This document shows positions 33,656 through 44,819 of a stretch of DNA of 64,000 nucleotides, in pieces. Under the pieces are notes generated by a model. The model did no database searches. It saw only the letters and a program-made list of their open reading frames with translations, and was not told the origin of the DNA. The position numbers and the translations under genes were made by a program. How positions within the stretch are numbered: position 1 is the first letter of the stretch; each line of letters starts with the position of its first letter. The stretch is from Rattus norvegicus (Eukaryota > Chordata > Mammalia > Rodentia > Muridae), in assembly GCF_036323735.1 (NCBI RefSeq), contig NC_086024.1, positions 63,326,924 through 63,390,923 of the forward strand. Reading direction: 5' to 3'.

Positions 33656-35094
33656 AACCATTTTTTCCTAAATCTTCCAGTGAGAGTCATTCTTACTGTA
33701 AGGTCTTGCCTTTTAATTACGGCACTATATGACTTCTTTCGTTAGGCTGAGTATCCCTTGAAGCAAAACTTGCATGGTTAATTATAGTTGCCTGAGCTTA
33801 AAGGAGAAATGGACCACAGGTGGAGATTTTATAACGTATTCAGCTTACATAGCCAAGGCCAACTCATTCTCAGAATAAACATATTGAGCATCATTCATCG
33901 AATGAGAACTTTCTTCACTCATTGTCTGGTAGTGCTAATGTCAAATGACGCGGTGCTCAGCACAGCTAGTCACAGCTACTGAAGGTACTGCAGAGTGTTT
34001 TAAATGTCAGGCACTTCACCGCTCGGTAGGAGGGACATGTGGGGAGAAGTCAGAGAAGAGAAGTTCATTAATCACCCTAGTGATATTATTCATTAATAGT
34101 CCTCTTTTCTGTTGTGTTACATTGTTTCAGCTGCTTACTTTTGTGCTACCTCATCAAAGCAACAATCCCCTAGTGAATCACTTGTTGATGAAGAAAGCAA
34201 GCATAGCTGTTTCTTTCTGGATGACACAGGAAGGATCTTGGGACTTCATCCTGACAGGATGCAGAGCACCATGAAAGTACCCAGGATGCAGGGGACAGTG
34301 AGCCTTCCTCCACCTGGCGCACTTGCACTCGGTTTAAGTTGTTTGGTAGCGCTCGCTCACCATGAATCGCTAATGACAACAAATGGTCTGGCTTCATACT
34401 CATAGGTGTTTGCCGTCATTTTCCAAGGCAGTGATATGGTAAGCACTACGGAGTTCCCTGGGGATTTAAGTGGTAGCCTTTCAAGGCATGCATTGTACAT
34501 CTACCCTACCCTGAGGAGGTTTTCCCCGCTCAGAGGAACTGGATGCAAGTCAAAGCTATCAGTTCTGAAGGAGCTGGCAGCAAGTTCGTTTCTGCCTGTT
34601 TCCTCCAAGTCACGCTGTTTTGAAGTAGGCAGCAGCCCTCATATGTTGCCCTGTCATTTATACAGTGCATCTTTTCATCCTCTCGGTGCCCAGGGAGAAT
34701 ATAGGAGACTTCCTTTTCTCTCTCAATATGTTTTGTAATCTATCAAGACTTAGCCTATGTTACACCTCGGGGGACACCTCTATGGCAGACTCACTGCCAC
34801 AGTCCTGTCACCTTCCCAGGGTGCTTTCTATTGCTCTGCCAACAACATAGAAAGAATTGGCTTGAGGGCTCCTGAGTAGTCCTTCCATATTAGGATGTTA
34901 GGGGTGGGTATCATGATAGGCTCCAGTTTGTATCTCAGAGTAGCAACTTATTTTTTTTTTTCACCAAGTAAATGTGACTGATCTTCAATTGTCATGATGT
35001 TCATTGGGTGATATTACTGTAAAAGAAGTACAAGAAGGGTTATGATGTCAGGTGTGAATCCACTGCATGGAGAAAGCTAGCTTGATACCTAGGA
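33656..35094. other. Single-copy sequence
   Basis: Several open frames of 77-110 codons on both strands between 33945 and 34738, none recognisable; no repeat recognised. A T run lies at 34951-34961. Confidence 0.45.
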
Positions 35095-35275
35095 AGAGGT
35101 GAGTCAGGGGGTTCTCCACAGGGACAGAACCATACACATATGTGTGTGTATCTGCTATTGTACTTGCACATGTGTTTCTGTGAGTATGGAGGCCAAGTGT
35201 CTTTCTTCACGGTATTTTTTAGGTAGGGTCTAACACTCGACCTGGACATTGCCAATTGGGACAGATGAACTAGTG
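35095..35275 (-). mobile_element. B4-like SINE, antisense, diverged
   Basis: TGTGTTTCTGTGAGTATGGA, GGCCAAGTGTCTTTCTTCAC, TATTTTTTAGGTAGGGTCTA and ACACTCGACCTGGACATTGC follow the antisense B4 order seen at 5035-5140. Confidence 0.6.
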
Positions 35276-35589
35276 TTGAAATGAACTTTGCAAGTCATCT
35301 AGTCTACTGAGATTAAATCCAGCTCTGTGCTTAAGTGCTGTCATACTAGGCCAATTAAGTTAGAGCCTTTGGGCAGGAGCCTGTGTTTGAAGTTCCATCG
35401 GGCAGATTAGAATCAGTGGAGAACCATTTAGTAGCACAGACTTCCAGGGCCAGCTTTCTTCATGACTTATTTGTTGGATGCTCATTGAACCAGACACTCT
35501 GCTGTACTTTGACAGTTCAGTGATGACCAGTTGTCCTGACTCATACAGTTCATGTTTTACTAGGCAAGAAGTATTGAGAGTGATTATGG

Positions 35590-35705
35590 GTACTGGGGAT
35601 GTAACACCCAATAGTTCACTTTCCTGCCATACTCAGAGCTCTGGGTTTGAGTCTTAGATCTTCAAACAAACAATCAACCAACAGACCAAACAAACAAACA
35701 TGCCA
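35590..35705 (+). mobile_element. ID-like or tRNA-derived SINE remnant
   Basis: GGTACTGGGGATGTAACACC and CAGAGCTCTGGGTTTGAGTC correspond to the A- and B-box regions of an ID-type element, followed by an A/C-rich tail (CAAACAAACAA). Highly diverged. Confidence 0.45.
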
Positions 35706-36397
35706 CTACCAACAACAAAAAGCAGACCAACAAAACCCAAAACACTTTTGTGCATTAAGAAATAATAATGAAAATTGTCATCATCAGTTTGAATAGCACT
35801 GAGGGAAAATGAGCCTAGTCTCTTGTAGAGAGACACTTTCACAGTTTCTAGGGTGAGAAAGCCAAGCACACGAAGTATGCACCCATTTATTTCATATCAG
35901 TTTGATATAATGCCTTACTGAAACAACCCCCGGAAGAAGGCATTTGCTTTGTCTTCTGGAAGACATGGCAGTATGAGCCTGAGGCAGCTGGTCACATTAC
36001 ACGGATAGCCAGGAAGCAGACAGAGATGAATAACAGGGCTTGGCTCATTTTTACCTTTTTATGTAGTCAAACTAAATCCCAGCAAGTTGATAATCAAGAT
36101 TAACTATCACAGCACAGGAAAGAGATTCCGGGCAGAAGAATGACACACACACAGATATCCTGAAGTGAGATGCATGGCATGAATCATGACTTGAAGTGTC
36201 AGTCTCTGCAGTGTGGCCAGGAAGGTAAGGTAAGGGCACAAAGATGACTTCAACGTTCACTTACCAGTTATCTAAGTACTCCTGCTGGTGATGGCGGAAT
36301 GAAATCTGGGAGATCCAAAGAACGCCCTCTATGCTGCTATGCCAGGATGCACAGGCTGATGTAGGAGTTATCACAGAGCAGAAGACTTGAGAAATAC
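35706..36397. other. Single-copy sequence
   Basis: No gene or repeat recognised. Confidence 0.45.
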
Positions 36398-36513
36398 ACT
36401 ATGCAGCTCTGGCTGTCCTGGAACTATTTTAGCCAGGCTGACCTCAAACTCACAGAGATCTGCCTGTCTCTGCCTTGTGAGTGCTGGGATCAAAGGTGTG
36501 CGCCACCACTTTT
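36398..36513 (-). mobile_element. B1 SINE, antisense, 3' truncated
   Basis: CTCTGGCTGTCCTGGAACTA, GCCAGGCTGACCTCAAACTC, ACAGAGATCTGCCTGTCTCT, GAGTGCTGGGATCAAAGGTG and GCGCCACCACTT are a clear antisense B1. It lacks the T-rich tail end. Confidence 0.9.
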
Positions 36514-36835
36514 CTAATGCATTTACAGATGGCAGTATTTTCTCTGTGTTCCCTGAGCCTGCTGTTTTTGTACACATACTACTTGTGTCCCTTTGTGCCT
36601 CCAAATTTACTGACTGTGTAAGGACCCAGTGGAATTTAATGTGGGACCCCCTCAGTGGACTCATTTTCTGTCTCTCTTGTGTCTCCAAGTTTATCCTTTG
36701 TATAAAGACATCAGTTGGGTTTAACATGGGTCCTCCTTTTAAGGTAACCATGTGTGTAAAGTCTCTATCCGCAGGTGTCACGTTCTCACATTCTGGGGGT
36801 TTAGACTTCATCAATTGTATTTTACTGATTTTTTT
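36514..36835 (-). mobile_element. Ancient mammalian repeat with internal duplication
   Basis: Two related blocks, about 36588-36668 and 36676-36745, share the order TTGTGYCTCCAA, GTRTAARGAC, AGT-GG-TTTAA and YGGGWCC. The segment ends with GTCACGTTCTCACATTCTGG and GGGTTTAGACTTCATCAA, like an ancient repeat ending in GGGGGTTAGGACTTCAACA. Family and strand are uncertain. Confidence 0.4.
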
Positions 36836-37967
36836 TTATTATACACTTTAGATCTAGTAATGTTCTTCATATAGTCTCTAGTCTAGCCAGACAAAACCAG
36901 TTATTTCTACTTGTTACTGTGGCCAAGTCGAAAACCTATGGTACATTTTTTTCCTTTACTATTATTAGAGCAGCCCTAAACAGAGAGTGGTGTACTCTTT
37001 TATTATTCCAGTGTAGGCAGAGGGGAGGAGCTAGGATAGGGAATGTTTGCTCCACTGGTCAGGATCTTTAGCAGTTTCCTTTTCTAGAGTCCCGTGTCTG
37101 TCTGCCAGGGCTCTCTGGCTCTGAGGATAGATCCCAGCCTTGCTGGTTTAAGTAGCATTTAGTGTGTGATATTAGCTGGTTTATAGACACTTTGATAGGT
37201 TGCAGAAATATGCTGTAGGCCATGAACATTTCCTAGAACCACCCCAACAGGATTAGTCTGAGGAGAGAGCTGCTGCTGCTGCTGTTGCCAGTCCTAGAAC
37301 CACACAGCCTCTCCTGTGAGCTGTGCAGTTCCCCCCATGGTTTTCTCCACATCTCTGCCATCACCGCTGTTGGCAAAATAGATATCCAGGTTCTACGAGG
37401 TCAAATCAGAGTGTGCCAAGCTGCACAACACCTAAAAGGATGCCTGGGAAGGATTGACAGGATAAGGGGAGGCCACAGACGGACTCGGCTTCTGACTAAA
37501 GGAAAAGAACAAAGTCTACAGTACTCACATGTCCTATGGCCGATGTCTAGGAAACTCATGGTCTTGCTATCTTCCAAGGCCTGCCTTGGCAAATAATAAA
37601 ACAAACAAACACAAAGGCCAGGATCTCTTTTTATTGTTCTATCTAAGAAGGTGTGGCAAAGACGCAAGGATCATGATGAGCACTGAGAAATCTCTGCTTG
37701 TCCTCAGTAAATGCCCTCCATTTTCCTGTGATACTCTATGTGTCATATAGACTGTAAAGAAGGTTTTGTATAGAAAGTATTGCCCTGCCTTCCAGGTTCC
37801 CCCTGCTCTTTGTCTTGAGGTTCCCCTTGAATCCGTCTTCTCCTGCTTGGTTGTTCAGACTGGAAGATTCTATAGCTCTCTTTTCCACTATGGTTATTTT
37901 AGGTTGGAGCATTCTGCGTACTTTGTGTCTAAGGTTGACTCCTCTATCTTTTGGGAGTGGGGTGCTA
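36836..37967. other. Single-copy sequence
   Basis: No interspersed repeat recognised. A short (CTG)5-like run lies at 37269-37284. The 103-codon frame at 37285-37596 is unrecognised. Confidence 0.45.
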
Positions 37968-39096
37968 TGTGTAGGCATTGGTATGTGTAGGTAGGTGCAT
38001 ATGTGTGGCATGGTATGTGTAGGTAGGTGCATACGTGTAGGCATGCTGTGTGGAGGTAGGTGCATACGTGTAGGCATGTTGTGTGTCTGTAGGTGCATAC
38101 GTGTAGGCATGCTGTGTGTATGTAGGTGCATACGTGTAGGCATGCTGTGTGTATGTAGGTGCATACGTGTAAGCATGCTGTGTGTATGTAGGTGCATACG
38201 TGTAGGCATGCTGTGTGTAGGTAGGTGCATACGTGTAGGCATGCTGTGTGTAGGTAGGTGCATACATGTAGGCATGCTGTGTGTAGGTAGGTGCATACGT
38301 GTAGGCATGCTGTGTGTAGGTAGGTGCATACATGTAGGCATGCTGTGTGTACGTAGGTGCATATGTGTAGGCATGCTGTGTGTAGGTAGGTGCATACGTG
38401 TAGGCATGTTGTGTGTATGTAGGTGCATACGTGTAGGCATGCTGTGTGTAGGTAGGTGCATACGTGTAGGCATGCTGTGTGTAGGTAGGTGCATACGTGT
38501 AGGCATGCTGTGTGTAGGTAGGTGCATACGTGTAGGCATGCTGTGTGTATGTAGGTGCATACGTGTAGGCATGCTGTGTGTATGTAGGTGCATACGTGTA
38601 GGCATGCTGTGTGTAGGTAGGTGCATATGTGTAGGCATGCTGTGTGTACGTAGGTGCATACGTGTAGGCATGCTGTGTGTACGTAGGTGCATATGTGTAG
38701 GCATGCTGTGTGTATGTAGGTGCATACGTGTAGGCATGCTGTGTGTATGTGTGTATGTAGGTGCATACGTGTAGGCATGCTGTGTGTATGTAGGTGCATA
38801 CGTGTAGGCATGCTGTGTGTAGGTAGGTGCATACGTGTAGGCATGCTGTGTGTAGGTAGGTGCATACGTGTAGGCATGCTGTGTGTACGTAGGTGCATAT
38901 GTGTAGGCATGCTGTGTGTAGGTAGGTGCATATGTGTAGGCATGCTGTGTGTAGGTAGGTGCATACGTGTAGGCATGCTGTGTGTAGGTAGGTGCATACA
39001 TGTAGGCATGCTGTGTGTAGGTAGGTGCATACGTGTAGGCATGCTGTGTGTAGGTAGGTGCATACGTGTAGGCATGCTGTGTGTAGGTAGGTGCAT
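37968..39096. repeat. 33-bp minisatellite, about 34 copies
   Basis: Each unit reads GTAGGTAGGTGCATACGTG then TAGGCATGCTGTGT. The core GGTGCAT recurs 34 times, from 37994 to 39090, at exactly 33-bp steps except one 32-bp step (37994 to 38026) and one 41-bp step (38719 to 38760, an 8-bp TGTGTGTA-type insertion). Variants are GTAG/GTAT/GTAC before the core and ACG/ATG/ACA after it. Because 33 is a multiple of three and no unit frame contains a stop, frames of 413 and 421 codons on minus and 259 on plus run through it; they are not genes. Confidence 0.97.
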
Positions 39097-39136
39097 GCTC
39101 ATTGCTGAAGTATAGGAAATGACAAACTTTGCCATC

Positions 39137-39149
39137 GGGGGGGGGGGGG
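39137..39149. repeat. Poly(G) run, 13 bases
   Basis: Uninterrupted G run 41 bp after the minisatellite; prone to slippage and sequencing error. Confidence 0.9.
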
Positions 39150-39686
39150 ATCAGACTATACTTCTATTATGCATGCATTGACAGACAGATCTGTTTAGTA
39201 ATCTCTCATCTGAGCTCTTTTATCATACTACCATTTTGATGCTGGAAATGTATCAGGACCAATATGAACACATCCTATTGGCCGCTCATTGTTGTATGTT
39301 CCCCTAGAGATACTGGGGAAGACATCAGCTGAATGTGCTAACATTGACAAGTGTCTTCCCCCTGAGTTATAAAAATTTTAAAAATTAGCATCATTTTATA
39401 ACTTAAGATGAAACCGTCCCTTCAAATTCAGATAAAAATTCAGAGCGCTTTTTCCCCCATGATTTGGATTATAGTCCTTTCCTTTAAAACCTACTTTTAT
39501 TTACAAAAAGTGAGGCTTAAAGGGAGGGAGAGATGTTCAGCTCTTCTTTCTCATGTAAAACTGATAGTTTGCAAAAACTCACACTTGGTAAAAGAAAACC
39601 TGGTTTGTTTATAAGTGTTATTATGAGGACATAGTAGCGGGGGTTAGAAATGTACTGGAGAAGTGTCCACTAATCCACTGTACTGC
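39150..39686. other. Single-copy sequence
   Basis: No gene or repeat recognised. Confidence 0.45.
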
Positions 39687-39762
39687 TGGGAGGATGGGTG
39701 GATGGGTGAGTGGGCGAATGGTAGGTGGCTGAATGGGACAGTGGGAGGGATGGATGGGTGAA
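39687..39762. repeat. Degenerate (GGAT/GGGT)n tetranucleotide repeat
   Basis: GGATGGGTGGATGGGTGAGT and GGGAGGGATGGATGGGTG mark a decayed GGAT/GGGT array with interruptions. Confidence 0.75.
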
Positions 39763-40667
39763 AAAAAATGCCTTGGTGTTTCTGCTCCATCACAAGGTCC
39801 TCCTCATGTGTATGGTGTATCATTGTCCCTTCTCCTTGGGTCTGTTGATTATCAAGTAAGGTAACATCTGTTTTAAAGAATGACATAATGCTGACCTGGC
39901 TGGAGTGTATTATTCATAAACCTCTCCAAGAGGTTGCCATCATCACTTTGCTCCCCTCTGGGAGATTCCCAGTGTGGATTAACATAACAAACACTCTGGG
40001 AGCTTCTCCAGAGAAGAAACCTGTTGACATTTAAAATAATCAGGTACACCTTTTTGCTTGTGTGGAACATTAACAAGTTCCCAGAATGTGATATGAATCA
40101 GTTACAATTATAATTCATTTCAAAGAAAACAATTGATTTTTTTTTTTAAAGACAGCCAGTAAAGCAATTGCTGTGTGCGCGGACCTTTATTCTGTGTTAG
40201 ATGAAAGGCTTCTGTAGCCAACAGCAGGAATGCTTTCCTGATTGCTTGTTCCTGGACCTGTCTTAGGCTACTTGTGAATGGAAGTTGGTACCTTGTATAC
40301 ATTTCCAGTGTGGCTCTTCTCATGCCCACTGTGTATATCAGTGCATTGAATTCATGAGGACTGGCTGTTGATGTGCCCACCTGGGACTTCCTTCAGAGCT
40401 AGGGAAGCCTCTGAGGCAGGAGACAGCAGTTCTTCAGAATATTTGCATTTACAGTCTTCTGTTGAGCCTCAAGCTTAACCAAAGTGTCCATTACTGCAAG
40501 TGCAGATTTGTGTGCTTGATCATGTATCCTTGTGCAAAAGTCACTTTGTGGAGAAGGATAATGGTGTTTGAACTCCACCATTTCCACTTTATATTAAGAA
40601 ATATACATCATATGAAATGGAATATAATAAATGAAAAGCAGACTTGTCACATGTACATATACAGATG

Positions 40668-40670
<3 letters not shown>
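39763..40670. other. Single-copy sequence
   Basis: About 0.9 kb with no recognised element. Confidence 0.45.

Positions 40671-40716
<46 letters not shown>
40671..40716. repeat. (AC)23 microsatellite
   Basis: Perfect AC run. Confidence 0.93.
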
Positions 40717-40719
<3 letters not shown>

Positions 40720-40814
40720 CTGCAAATTCACAAATGTGAAAAGGGATAAATTAGGACACTAGGGATTAGCAGTTACCCTCCACCCCCAACATTTTCTTTG
40801 TTTGTTTGGTATTT

Positions 40815-41430
40815 TTCAAATTAACTTTCAATATGAATGACATCAACCATTTTGAAGTATACAACTCAGATATTCACACCAACCAGGGTTTCTTCTCTTG
40901 CAAAACTAACACTCTTTCCCAGTTAAATTACTTCCTGCTTCCATGATGCCAGCCCAGACAGACATCTTTTGACCTCCTGCCTTTAGAGTTTGACTACTCC
41001 ATCTCCCTTGTGTAAGTAGAGTCAGTGTGAAGGGCTTGTTTCCATAAATTTGATGGTTCATACATGTTGTAGATGTCAGAACTTTTCCTTCTGAGTCTGA
41101 GTAATGCTTCCATTGTATGGAGGACATTTTGCTTAGCCATTCATTTGCTGATACACAACCCCCATTGCTTCCACAGTATAGTTCCTTTGCATAATGCTGT
41201 GCACATGGGTGCGATACACACGGGTGTACACTGACATCTTTGAGGCCCTGCTTTTCGTTCCTAAGTGGTGCTGCTGGACTACATGGTGCTATTGTTTAAA
41301 ATGTCAAGGTGCTGCCATGCTCTTTTCTGTGGTGGGTTTTAGGATCCCAGCAGTAGTTGACTTTCCCCATCCTAACTTGAATTTTTTGCCTTTGGGTAAC
41401 AGCCATCCTAATGGAGGTGGGATGGTGTCT
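40815..41430 (-). mobile_element. Ancient LINE-1 (L1M-type) fragment, antisense
   Basis: The order GATGGTTCATACATGTTGTA, GAGTAATGCTTCCATTGTAT, TGCTTAGCCATTCATTTGCT, CATAATGCTGTGCACATGGG and CAGCCATCCTAATGGAGGTG reproduces the antisense ancient L1 3' region (cf. TTCCATTGTATGGAT and TCCATTCATC in mammalian L1M). Contiguous for about 0.6 kb and strongly diverged. Confidence 0.7.
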
Positions 41431-41445
41431 TCTTGTCCTACTGCC

Positions 41446-41514
41446 TTTTTTCTATTTTTTTTCTATTTTTTCTATTTTTTTTCCATTTTTTCTATTTTTT
41501 TTCCATTTTTTCTA
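41446..41514. repeat. 20-bp T-rich tandem repeat, about three copies
   Basis: CTATTTTTT and CCATTTTTT motifs recur with exact 20-bp period (41452, 41472, 41492, 41512 and 41463, 41483, 41503). Confidence 0.85.
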
Positions 41515-41900
41515 AAATGCGAACTTTCTGCCATCCTTTTCTTGCTAGTTTTTTGCCTTTGCCTTTTAAAAGGCTTTAAAATCTGGAATGATTGTACCTC
41601 TATTCTTTTTCTCTTTAAGACACTGGATGGGGATAGTTGCTCTCTGAAGGAGTCAGCAGCCCTTTGTGGATTGGCCTTTCCCTTCCTGTAAAGTCCCTCA
41701 TGTAGCCTGTCAAGCTTGTGGTGTTCCTTCATTGAACACGGTAGCTCTTCTAGGTGCCATTTTGGATATCACCTTAATCCTCCCCAAGATACTAAAGGCT
41801 TCTCAATTCGTCCCCTGAATTAACTTTAAAATGTTTTTACTGCCCTTTGACACATCGCGTCTTCAGAGTTGTTATCAGGATTTGAACTTGGAATGTCCTT
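41515..41900. other. Single-copy sequence
   Basis: No gene or repeat recognised. Confidence 0.4.
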
Positions 41901-41901
41901 T

Positions 41902-42235
41902 GCAGACTCACAATTTTGGATGCTCATTTCCGGGAGGGTGGTGCTGTTCGGGGAGGTTATAGAGCCTTTGGGAGGTGGCGCCCAGCTGGCAGAAGTAGGA
42001 GGAGTGGGTTGAAAATTGTGGCCCTGCGATCACCGAGGCTGGGCCTGCTTTCCCTTTTCCGTAGTCCATCCTGATATAAGTGGTCTTCATCTCACGTCCC
42101 TTCCACTTCGGATGGAGCCCTTCTGCCGTGCCTCGCCACCATGATGAACTGAATGCGTCTAATAAAAATGCCTTTCTTTAAGGCACTTTTGTCTGTCAGT
42201 CATAGCAAAACAAAATGAACTAATTCAGTTGGTAT
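41902..42235 (+). mobile_element. MaLR-type LTR, sense
   Basis: GGGGAGGTTATAGAGCCTTT, GGGAGGTGGCGCCCAGCTGG, CGTGCCTCGCCACCATGATG, CTAATAAAAATGCCTTTCTT and GTCATAGCAAAACAAAATGA give the MaLR LTR order, with a polyadenylation-like AATAAA near 42161. Solo LTR; no internal sequence. Confidence 0.62.
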
Positions 42236-43804
42236 GCATTTTGAGAAAAATAATTGTTTATATGTGTATAATGAGAGTGGCTAGTGCATGCTACTTGGAA
42301 AGGAAGATTTCTCAAAATTATAGACAAAACCATTGACAAACCTTCCTGTAATTGTTTATCAATACTCAGAGTGTTTATTCTGTTTCTTTCTTTTGATATG
42401 TTTATCTGAAGTCATAAATCAATTCATACATTACTAAAAAGATTATCGAATTGGTTAATTAGAGAATTGTTTAAGTATACAAGTTTGGATAATAAGGGCT
42501 CTTTGTCTGGAACCTTCATAAATTATTATGTTATAAATTGCTGAGATAATTGTTCATAACTTACTATTTCAGTGAAAAATGAAGAAACGTAAAGAAATCA
42601 TCACACCTCCAATAGATGCAAAAGATAGACTTCTAAATTCTGTGATGGCATTTTGTAAATATGAACATATTAATGTGCTCTGACAGGGTTGTGTTGTGGT
42701 CTCATTTGCCTTTAGATGTCTTGGGTGGTTAAGCACAATGGGCCTCTTGAAGTATTCTGAAAGTTAAGCCACATCAGAGTAGAAAGCCTTGTCTGTCCTT
42801 TGAGTGGAGGTGAACTGCTCACTCACCGGTTTCTTCTCTAGTGTTGACCTGGTAAGAGATCCCTGTGAACTGTATCTTTCTGCCCTCAGCTTTCAGTTTT
42901 CTAAAGACCAGGTTTCAGGGCAGTGTCATGGTGGAGATATGGGAAGTGGAAGTAGGCTTTCATTTGCTATATTTTATTTTATTTTTATTATTTTATTTTC
43001 AGCAGACTCCCATTAATCCAACCCACCAGATTTTTTTCCCCTTGTTTTTCCCCCTTCTCTTCCATCTGCTTTCTGGCTTACTCCATTGTCTTCTGGTTCA
43101 TCATATGACCCTGACCCATGCAATACAATGGACAAACCCACGTTTAAGGCGTTGGTTTCAATGGGGCACTGAGAATTAGCTACATGTGACCTTTGCTTCA
43201 GGGACTCAATAGTTAATGTATTCATGGCGGAGTTAATAAAACAGGGAGCAGGTGACAAATTTAGTCTATGAAAGCTGCACGCAGGAGAGTGAGCATTGGG
43301 AAGGACGGAAAGGACTGCAGGGATTTTCATCAAACAAGGTGATTTAGATGAAAGGTCACAAATTAAATTGAATGTGAATTATGCAAAAGTCATTCACACT
43401 AAAAGATAATTTAGGCATATTGCCTTCTGCCATTGCTTTGTAGTGCTTTTAAGTCCTTCTTGGAGTAAAGGGAGTGATATTTGCTGTTCCTTAATAACAG
43501 TTGTTATAATGGTTTACCAGACTGTTCTTACCGAGACCTCTGCATCATCAGCCACATTTGCGCAGACAGAGAAAAGGTATAGAGTCTTAGAGAGAAAACA
43601 AGCAGAGCAAAGGTCCTTGTGACAATGCGCTCTGTGGGAGTTTCTATGTATTTCCCAAACATCTCCTTTATACAATCCCTAAACCTCCTACAGCCTACAG
43701 CATTGAAATTCTATTGGCAGAAAAAAGGAGTATACGTTCCCACTTTATTCCCATTTTATTCACTGTCTGTATTGTCAAAGGAGGTGGACTGCAATAAAGT
43801 CACT
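42236..43804. other. Single-copy AT-rich sequence
   Basis: About 1.57 kb without recognised repeats apart from a T/A-rich patch at 42968-43000. A 104-codon plus frame (42865-43179) and 106-codon minus frame (43013-43333) are unrecognised. Confidence 0.45.
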
Positions 43805-43935
43805 GGAAGGTAGAAGCAGGCGGAGGTCAGGCAGCCTGGTCTACATAGTGACTTCCAGGCCCACCAGGGCTACACAGAGAAACCCTATCTCAAAAGACCA
43901 AAGGACAAACAAAATAACAACAACAAAGAACCCAA
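43805..43935 (+). mobile_element. B1 SINE, 5'-truncated
   Basis: AGGCGGAGGTCAGGCAGCCT, GGTCTACATAGTGACTTCCA, AGGGCTACACAGAGAAACCC and TATCTCAAAAGACC are the 3' two-thirds of B1, followed by an A/C-rich tail. Confidence 0.85.
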
Positions 43936-43964
43936 ACCAAAGCCCTGCATCTGCAACAACTCAT

Positions 43965-44027
43965 TTTATTAGTGATATAAAACTATTTATTAGTGATACA
44001 AAACCTTTTATTAGTGATATAAAACTC
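43965..44027. repeat. 21-bp tandem repeat, three copies
   Basis: Three units beginning TTTATTAGTGATA at 43965, 43986 and 44007, differing at two or three positions. Confidence 0.9.
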
Positions 44028-44095
44028 CTTTTCACACCATAATAAGCAATGCTGGCTAAATATGTTTATAATTTTAACCTTAGCCTAAGTCTTTT

Positions 44096-44210
44096 TTTTC
44101 TTTCTTTCTTTCTTTTTTTTTTTTTTCTTTTTTTCCGGAGCTGGGGACCGAACCCAGGGCCTTGCGCTTGCTAGGCAAGCGCTCTACCACTGAGCTAAAT
44201 CCCCAACCCC
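44096..44210 (-). mobile_element. ID element (BC1-type SINE), antisense
   Basis: The minus strand starts GGGGTTGGGGATTTAGCTCA at 44210, with A box (TAGCTCAGTGGTAGAGCGC) and B box (GGGTTCGGTCCCCAGCTCCG) intact. An A-tail follows that appears on plus as a T/CTTT-rich run from 44096 to 44134. The 15-bp target duplication TAGCCTAAGTCTTTT lies at 44081-44095 and 44211-44225. Intact core and perfect duplication mark a young insertion typical of rat. Confidence 0.96.
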
Positions 44211-44225
44211 TAGCCTAAGTCTTTT

Positions 44226-44819
44226 AAAGCTACTTTTCCAAAGACTTTTTGTTTGGTTTCATTTTTATTATTGTTTGTATCCAACATATTAGAACCACAT
44301 GATATGGCTAGAACTGGATTATTCGTCAGTGATAATGGTTATTTGAAACAGACTTTCTTGATCATTTTGAGCTTTTTCTGTATAATTTATATGTTGTCTC
44401 TCTTTATATCTGTTTAAGTGTTCCACTTTTTACCAATAAAATATGGTTGATTAAAGTACAAACATCCAAGTATCAGATTAACAGATCTTTGTTTGCATAT
44501 GTTTATATTAGTGGTGTTATCGTTAGTCCACATTTCCTGCTAGGGATCTTTTAAAGCTCCCACTGTGTTTTGTAAATGAGTTATTTAACTGAGATGACCT
44601 TATTTGGAAATCCACTCAGCCACACCCAAGTACATTGAAGGTTTTCACAATATCCTAAAGTGAGACAGTGAGTGTGAACTGTTCTGGGGGTGACTCTGCC
44701 CTTCCCTAAGTCCTTCACATCGGCATAGCATGCAATGAAGAAAATGCTCTGGGAATTCATATAGTAAACCATGAGAGAGGGGGGAAGGAGGGAGGGAGAG
44801 AGTGAAAGAATATTAAAAA
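44226..44819. other. Single-copy sequence
   Basis: No gene or repeat recognised apart from a GGA-rich patch at 44770-44806. Confidence 0.45.

Noticed and set aside
33945..34738. Cluster of 77-110 codon frames on both strands
   Set aside because: Overlapping frames on both strands without motif or codon structure; no exon boundaries evident.
37968..39096. Possible CRISPR array (regular repeats)
   Set aside because: Units are contiguous with no unique spacers, and the context is a mammalian genome. It is a tandem minisatellite.
37736..39135. Long open frames (421, 413, 259, 131 codons) as a possible repeat-protein gene
   Set aside because: They lie in a 33-bp minisatellite, are open on both strands and in more than one frame, and have no promoter, splice or signal features. 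Unit length divisible by three explains them.
44135..44210. tRNA gene by A- and B-box match
   Set aside because: It is a tRNA-derived ID SINE with A-tail and target duplication. The same applies to 54281-54353 and 55345-55418.
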